Of a DNA stretch of 64,000 nt, positions 59,218 to 64,000 are shown one piece after another. Origin of the DNA: Herbaspirillum rhizosphaerae_A (lineage in GTDB: Bacteria > Pseudomonadota > Gammaproteobacteria > Burkholderiales > Burkholderiaceae_D); assembly GCF_046025915.1 (NCBI RefSeq), contig NZ_JAQQFR010000004.1:186001-250000 (forward strand), read 5' to 3'. Numbering within the stretch: the first letter of the stretch is position 1; the number at the start of each line of letters is the position of its first letter. Made by a program: the position numbers and the translations under genes. Under the pieces are notes generated by a model that was given only the letters and a program-made list of their open reading frames with translations, did no database searches and was not told the origin of the DNA.

Positions 59218-59899
59218 TGCATGCGTCAGGCTTGCACAACGTCCTTTGCGTCGTTCTCCGTCGAGGTATTTTCCCCTGACGAGATCCGGTTGCACCCCTT
59301 GTTCGTGGCAATGTAAAGGGTGCGATCGGCTCGAGCACTGGAACGGGTCTGGGGTTTCTTCGCGTATCGCGGCGGCAGCTACCGAAATCACCTCTCACCA
59401 CCTGCTGCTCAGTCCCCGGCCGCGGCACTTCTGCACTATGTACCGCCTCCATCAGCGCGGCTGACGGCAGCAGCAATCCAAACTCTTCCCCCTCCAGGCG
59501 TCCGAGAATCCGGCGTCAACACGCCATCAATACTTTCTTTGCGTAAACATGCGGCAGGTCGCGCTCAAAATTGTTTTCGTTGGGGAATATGTATTCACAC
59601 GACAGGATAAGTCCGATGCTTATCTTCGTAGTCGTGGATTTCGCTTGAGGATCGATAACCGGTATTCAAAGATCATGAGCGCGCGCGTATACCTGATTTT
59701 TTAACGGTCAATTGTTTCTGTTTTCGGAATAACGTTTTTCCTGTGCCGCCATTTATTCTCCTATTGGCAAAGATTAAAGTACGTCCATCGATGAGCAGCA
59801 CCAAACTCCCTTCATCGATAGGCGGGCCGAAGGGTGTTCATGACCGATCGGTCCGCCGCTTCGTAGTTAATCATCATCGTCAATTATCGAAAGAAAAAA
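59218..59899. other. Long gap without a recognisable gene
   Basis: These 682 bases separate the last binding protein from the DUF4148 gene. ORFs on both strands lack ribosome sites and family motifs. The right-hand part (59,560-59,780) is AT-richer and probably carries the promoter of the next gene. No remnants of a known gene, repeat or mobile element are evident. Confidence 0.5.
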
Positions 59900-60283
59900 A
59901 TGGCTATCAATCAATTGGCGGCCGCTCTCTTTTTGACCGTTCTCAGCGGTTCCGTATTAGCAGACGCGCCCAATCCCCAATCCGCAACTCCCAAAACCCG
60001 TGCCGAAGTCGTGGCCGAACTGATCCAGGCCCGCGCCAACGGCGAGCTCAACATCAGCGACGCCGACTATCCGTCCACACCGAAATTCGTTTCCACCAAA
60101 AGTCGCGCCCAGGTCATCGCCGAGCTGGAGCAAGTCCGTGCCCGCGGTGAGCTGAACGTCAACGATGCCGACTATCCGTATGCACCGCCGTTCGTCTCCA
60201 CCAAGACCCGCGCCCAGGTGCTGGCCGAGCTGGTCGAGTACAACAAGCATCCTGACCCGCAAGGTCTGTATCACGGTTATTGA
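59900..60283 (+). CDS. DUF4148 repeat protein, exported
   Basis: A 127-residue protein with a signal peptide ending SVLADA near 22, followed by three copies of a roughly 35-residue unit: KTRAEVVAELIQARANGELN, KSRAQVIAELEQVRARGELN and KTRAQVLAELVEYNK, the first two each continuing into a DADYP motif. This is the DUF4148 family, frequent in Burkholderiales and of unknown role. The helical repeats suggest a small periplasmic protein. It stands alone. Confidence 0.85.
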   Translation: MAINQLAAALFLTVLSGSVLADAPNPQSATPKTRAEVVAELIQARANGELNISDADYPSTPKFVSTKSRAQVIAELEQVRARGELNVNDADYPYAPPFVSTKTRAQVLAELVEYNKHPDPQGLYHGY

Positions 60284-60485
60284 TCAGAGCAGTAAGCAAG
60301 AGAAGAGCAGACAGACAAGCAGCACAGCAAAAATCCGATGACCTCGTCCATGCGCACAGCGCCCGACGATGCCGAAGAGGAAAAGCCGTCACGACGCCGC
60401 GCACCGCACACCACATAAGCCGGTACCGTCGTGAGGCAGGCGGAGACAAGAATTCTTCCGAACACACAATAAAATCGAGGTAAGC

Positions 60486-60728
60486 ATGTATTCCCTGAGC
60501 GCAAACTATCTGGCTAGCCATGTCGACGAAGTGTTGGAGCTGGCAGACTCCGACGAGATCCTGGTGACACTCGATTCCAGCGATAACCTGATGATCCTGA
60601 AGGAGTCCACCTGGCGCTCGCTGCAAGACATCGTCCACCTGTTCGCCACCTCCGTGAATGCCGAACGATTGCAGCAGAGCCTGCAACAAGTGCGCGCCGA
60701 ATATCTGGTCGAGGCCGCCGTTGAGTGA
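60486..60728 (+). CDS. Antitoxin, YefM/Phd-like
   Basis: An 80-residue protein that starts MYSLSANYLASHVDEVLELADSDEILVTLDSSDNLMILKESTWRSLQDIVHL, matching the YefM/Phd antitoxin N-terminal DNA-binding domain; the C-terminal part would wrap the toxin. GAGG precedes the ATG by five bases. The toxin gene follows after seven bases. It probably represses its own promoter. Confidence 0.85.
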   Translation: MYSLSANYLASHVDEVLELADSDEILVTLDSSDNLMILKESTWRSLQDIVHLFATSVNAERLQQSLQQVRAEYLVEAAVE

Positions 60729-60735
60729 GACTGCC

Positions 60736-60990
60736 ATGAAGCTGCTGCTCACCCCGGGCGCCGCCGAAGACCTCGCTTATTGGGAGGCCAACGACAGCGC
60801 GTTCGCCGGCAAGATCCGTCAGGTGCTGCACAAGCTCAAGCACGGCGAAGCCTTGCCGAGCCATCAGGTGACCAGCCTGCCGCTGAGTCTGAGAGGACTC
60901 AGCGCGGTGCGCGTGTCACCGGAACATCGCGTGGTGTTCGAGCGCCTGAACGGCAACATCATCGTGCATCAGTGCCGCTTCCACTACTGA
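60736..60990 (+). CDS. YoeB-like toxin of a type II system
   Basis: An 84-residue protein, the same length as E. coli YoeB, aligning to it without gaps by eye. Arg65 (SPEHR) and His83-Tyr84 (CRFHY) of the ribosome-dependent mRNA interferase are present, but position 46, the catalytic Glu in E. coli YoeB, is Thr here. It may be a weakened or altered toxin. ATG 60,736 lies seven bases after the antitoxin stop. Confidence 0.85.
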   Translation: MKLLLTPGAAEDLAYWEANDSAFAGKIRQVLHKLKHGEALPSHQVTSLPLSLRGLSAVRVSPEHRVVFERLNGNIIVHQCRFHY

Positions 60991-61047
60991 GCGCCACCGG
61001 GTTTTTCTTCGAGTCCATACGCATCTGACTCAGGTATCCACATCACG

Positions 61048-61085
61048 CAATGCCCCTTCCTTTCGGCCGGGGCATTGTCGTTTTT
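61048..61085 (+). terminator. Rho-independent terminator after the toxin gene
   Basis: Nine-base arms caatgcccc (61,048-61,056) and ggggcattg (61,069-61,077) with a 12-base loop are followed by a T-rich tract (61,078-61,086). It lies 57 bases after the toxin stop. Confidence 0.8.
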
Positions 61086-61288
61086 GTTGTCTAGACATAG
61101 TTGTATAAAAGATACAAATACATCGTTAAAAGTGAAAATTTAAAAATAAATCTTTGTTTTAAATTCCATTATTTGTTTAAATAAATAAAGTCTTCTTGCA
61201 ATTTCCTTCGAGAAGCATCGATTTGGTCGTGTTTTTGCAACACCTCGATCGATCAATATTGGATTAACAATTATTGGAGTTCTGAAAA

Positions 61289-62503
61289 ATGAGAAAGTCT
61301 CTTTTGGCGCTGGCGGTTATCAGTTCGCTCGGCTCGTTCGCGAGCATCGCCCATGCTCAAAGCTCGGTCACGATCTACGGCATCATCGATGCCAGCGTCG
61401 GCTACAACAGCAAAGTGGCAACCGGCACAGGCCGCGCAACCGGCAACCGCGCTGGTGTTGATTCGGGTGCCATCAAGGGTTCCCGTCTGGGCTTCAAGGG
61501 TAGCGAAGACCTCGGCGGCGGGCTGAAAGCCCTCTTCAATCTGGAAAACGGCTTTAACGTCGATACCGGCGCAGCGGCGCAAAACGGCACGCTGTTCGGC
61601 CGTACCGCGACCGTCGGCCTGTCCGGCAACTTCGGCGCGGTGCTGCTTGGCCGTCAGAAGGATTTCATCGACGACATCGCGGCCTTCACCACCGTTGACG
61701 ATCTGGGCGGCATGGTCAGCAACGTCCACGCCAAGGATCTGGACCGCACCAACGGCGAACGCGTCAACAACTCGATCCGCTACAACACACCGAACGTCAA
61801 CGGCTTCTACGGTAGCGTGATCTACGGCTTCGGCGAAACGGCCGGTTCGACTTCCACCGGTCAGTCCTACGGCATTGGCGGCGCCTATGCCAACGGCCCG
61901 TTCGGTATCGGTCTGGGCTACTTCCAGGCGAAGAAGGCCAGCAACGCGACCGGCGCAGTGGCTTCGAGCGACGTCAACTCGTCCTCCGCAACCACTTGCG
62001 CAACTGGCGCGGGTAACGTCGGCGACACGTGCCTGAAGACCTGGACATTGGCCGCAAGCTATCAGCTCGGCGCAGCCAAGTTGCACGGTTCGTGGTCGCA
62101 AGTGAAGTTGCCGCTGGCACAAGCCGGCAGCGCTACGTCGTTTTCGGCGGCATCGGCAGCGAACTTCACGGGTGACACCACGGCGCAGTTTGCTGTCGGC
62201 GGCATCAACAACGACAAGACCAACATCTTCGACGTCGGCGTGAACTACGCGCTGACACCATCCTTGTCCTTGCTCGGCAGCGTGCAGTACGCCCGCGTGA
62301 ACTTCGTCAACGCCGCCAACGGCAAGATGACTCAGCTCAACCTCGGCGCCAAATACGCCTTGTCCAAGCGCACCACGCTGTACGGTATCTATCGCAACCT
62401 GCGCGCATCCGACATGTATAACGTCGGTGTGAACAGTTCCAGCGTGCCTGGCGCGGACAACAGCCAGAACGCACTCAACGTTGGCATCATCCACAACTTC
62501 TAA
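61289..62503 (+). CDS. Gram-negative porin (Porin_4), paralogue C
   Basis: A 404-residue outer-membrane porin with signal peptide ending SIAHAQ near 21, first strand SSVTIYGIIDASVGYNS and a C-terminal Phe (IHNF). It is more distant from porins A and B, longer in surface loops rich in Ala, Ser and Thr, and lacks the CAGEVAGN loop. The 200 bases upstream are markedly AT-rich, suggesting a strong promoter; it may be a main general porin. Confidence 0.9.
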   Translation: MRKSLLALAVISSLGSFASIAHAQSSVTIYGIIDASVGYNSKVATGTGRATGNRAGVDSGAIKGSRLGFKGSEDLGGGLKALFNLENGFNVDTGAAAQNGTLFGRTATVGLSGNFGAVLLGRQKDFIDDIAAFTTVDDLGGMVSNVHAKDLDRTNGERVNNSIRYNTPNVNGFYGSVIYGFGETAGSTSTGQSYGIGGAYANGPFGIGLGYFQAKKASNATGAVASSDVNSSSATTCATGAGNVGDTCLKTWTLAASYQLGAAKLHGSWSQVKLPLAQAGSATSFSAASAANFTGDTTAQFAVGGINNDKTNIFDVGVNYALTPSLSLLGSVQYARVNFVNAANGKMTQLNLGAKYALSKRTTLYGIYRNLRASDMYNVGVNSSSVPGADNSQNALNVGIIHNF

Positions 62504-62606
62504 TAGAGTGAGGCGGAAGAAGTGCTTCCATGAAGCGTCTTCGCTAAGGGCTGCAGTTAATAGCCGCAGTTAAGTGCACAATGCGAGCGCAATACCTCGC
62601 ATCGAG

Positions 62607-62640
62607 AAGCGCCGGTCAATCAATGACCGGCGCTTTTTTT
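62607..62640 (+). terminator. Rho-independent terminator after porin C
   Basis: Twelve-base arms aagcgccggtca (62,607-62,618) and tgaccggcgctt (62,624-62,635), five-base loop, then T run to 62,640. It lies about 105 bases after the porin stop. The remainder of the gap to 62,887 holds the promoter region of the chemoreceptor gene and no gene. Confidence 0.88.
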
Positions 62641-62887
62641 CTGCCTGTTTGCGGACATTTCCGGCCATGCTTTCTGTGATGCCCGCAGGTAACCTTGCTG
62701 GAATCCGCATGCCTCCTGTGTATCGGTAAAAAGCTATTGAACTGATGAAGACTATCAATTTTCCCTAAAGATTGTTTTTCAATAATATTGCTTCATGTCC
62801 AGATCCAGTTACGCAGGAATGTGGATCGCAGGCAAGAAAAATACTGCGCCGGTCATCGGGCCGACGCCAAACTTCAGGGAGCTTCAC

Positions 62888-64000
62888 ATGCACAATCCAT
62901 CTCAGCCAGCCAAAGGAACCGCCATCAGCGTGGCGGCTCGCCTCGGCATCAGCTTTGCCATCGTGCTGGCCATGATGCTGGCGCTGACCATCCTCAGCAT
63001 CATGAAGGTCAATTCCATCGAGGGCAGTCTCAGCACCATCAGCGACGACAACAACGTCAAGCAACGCTATGCCATCAACTTCCGCGGCAGCGTGCATGAC
63101 CGCGCCATCGCCTTGCGCGACCTGACGCTGGTCGGCGACGCTGAAGTGAAAGACGTCGTCGGACTGATCACCAAACTGGACAACGACTATCAGCAATCGG
63201 CCAAGCCCCTGGACGCCATCTTTGCAGGCGAACAAGGCAAGAAAGTGCGCGCCGAAGATCGCGCCGATCTGGAGTCCATCAAAGCCATCGAAGCACGCAC
63301 CATGCCGCTGGTGCAAAAGATCATCGCTGCGCGTACCGGCGGCGACACTGACGGCGCGCGTCAGATGATGCTGCAGCAAGGCAAGCCCGCTTTTACCGAA
63401 TGGCTGGCATCGATCAACAAACTGATCGATCTGGAAGAGCAGATGACGCAGACCGAGTCGGCCCGTGCACGCAATCTGGCGCATGGTTTCAAGGCGTTGA
63501 TGCTGACTTTCCTGGCCGTGGCGATGATGGCCGGCGTAGTGTTGGCGACGCTGATTACACGTTATATCCGCCGTGCTCTGGGCGCCGAACCGGATGACGT
63601 CAAGGAGCTGGCCTTCGCCGTCGATCGCGGCGAGCTCTATCATGCAGTGGACATCAGCAAGGACGGCGCTGCCCGTAACAGCATCATGGCCGCCTTATCC
63701 GAGATGAGCAGCAACTTGCGCAACACCGTCAGCGAAGTGCGTGACGCCGCTGCGGGCGTGACTGAAATCAGCAGCCAGATCGCCGAAGGCAACCGTGACC
63801 TCGCAGCACGTACCGAAGACCAGGCTGCCTCGCTGGAAGAAACCGCCTCGGCGATGGAAGAACTGACCTCGACCGTGAAGCAGAACGACGACAATGCACG
63901 TCAAGCCAATCAACTGGCTCGCAACGCATCCGAAATCGCTCAGCAAGGTGGAGCGATTGTCGGTCAGGTCGTACACACCATGGACTCGATCAACACGTCG
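62888..64000 (+). CDS. Methyl-accepting chemotaxis protein (3' end beyond window)
   Basis: The frame is open from ATG 62,888 (GGGAG upstream) to the window end, 371 codons. A transmembrane helix at about 20-40, a periplasmic four-helix-bundle sensor (about 41-200), a second helix near 205-226 and a HAMP region precede the start of the methylated signalling domain (DLAARTEDQAASLEETASAMEELTSTVKQN). The conserved hairpin tip is not reached. It is a Tar/Tsr-type receptor; ligand unknown. It differs from the loop-less receptor at 40.5 kb. Confidence 0.88.
   Translation, partial: MHNPSQPAKGTAISVAARLGISFAIVLAMMLALTILSIMKVNSIEGSLSTISDDNNVKQRYAINFRGSVHDRAIALRDLTLVGDAEVKDVVGLITKLDNDYQQSAKPLDAIFAGEQGKKVRAEDRADLESIKAIEARTMPLVQKIIAARTGGDTDGARQMMLQQGKPAFTEWLASINKLIDLEEQMTQTESARARNLAHGFKALMLTFLAVAMMAGVVLATLITRYIRRALGAEPDDVKELAFAVDRGELYHAVDISKDGAARNSIMAALSEMSSNLRNTVSEVRDAAAGVTEISSQIAEGNRDLAARTEDQAASLEETASAMEELTSTVKQNDDNARQANQLARNASEIAQQGGAIVGQVVHTMDSINTS

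Noticed and set aside
59320..59610. Possible gene in the 59.2-59.9 kb gap
   Set aside because: No start signal or recognisable motif; composition does not resemble neighbouring coding sequence.
1..64000. tRNA, rRNA, prophage or integrase genes
   Set aside because: None seen on either strand; the region looks like a stable catabolic chromosome segment.

Overview
The window looks like chromosomal DNA of a GC-rich betaproteobacterium of the order Burkholderiales, most likely family Oxalobacteraceae (Herbaspirillum-like). This is inferred from three Porin_4-type porins, a DUF4148 protein, many Liv-type ABC transporters and the aromatic gene set; no rRNA or tRNA is present to confirm it. Almost everything serves the uptake and oxidation of plant- and lignin-derived aromatic acids.

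Region 1 (1-10,790, minus strand) is one long operon: crotonase, feruloyl-CoA synthase, thiolase, SDR dehydrogenase, hotdog thioesterase, a complete Liv-type transporter with a fused LivM-LivG protein, and a secreted DUF3237 protein. It reads as CoA-dependent, beta-oxidative shortening of hydroxycinnamates to benzoic acids. Region 2 (11.1-21.8 kb) holds an orphan binding protein, a porin, an IclR regulator divergent from pcaIJF, and a livHMGF set with no binding protein. Region 3 (21.9-31.5 kb) carries two mirror-image modules, each a binding protein plus a VanA-type Rieske oxygenase plus a VanB-type reductase, facing away from a LysR and a MarR regulator; the right one is canonical vanAB. A large inverted-repeat element closes the left side.

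Region 4 (31.5-43.5 kb) is pcaHGB plus a fused pcaC-pcaD gene, an IclR regulator, pobA with an AraC regulator, a second porin, a chemoreceptor and another AraC regulator. Region 5 (43.5-47.9 kb) is the catechol branch: catR, catD, catA, catC, catB. Region 6 (48.2-59.2 kb), divergent from catB, encodes a probable anthranilate dioxygenase (alpha, beta, and an unusual Rieske-ferredoxin/FNR fusion), a complete Liv-type transporter, two formamidase-like hydrolases and another binding protein. Region 7 (59.2-64.0 kb) has a DUF4148 repeat protein, a YefM/YoeB-like toxin-antitoxin pair, a third porin and a chemoreceptor cut by the window end.

Together the genes form a funnel: hydroxycinnamates go to vanillate or 4-hydroxybenzoate, then via VanAB or PobA to protocatechuate, then via the pca genes to succinyl-CoA and acetyl-CoA. 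A parallel anthranilate-to-catechol-to-beta-ketoadipate arm joins at PcaIJF. Several promoters share a palindrome of the form TGTKCG-N5-CGMACA, consistent with IclR (PcaR-like) control, and the catB/dioxygenase divergent promoter carries an ATAC-N7-GTAT site typical of CatM/BenM regulators.
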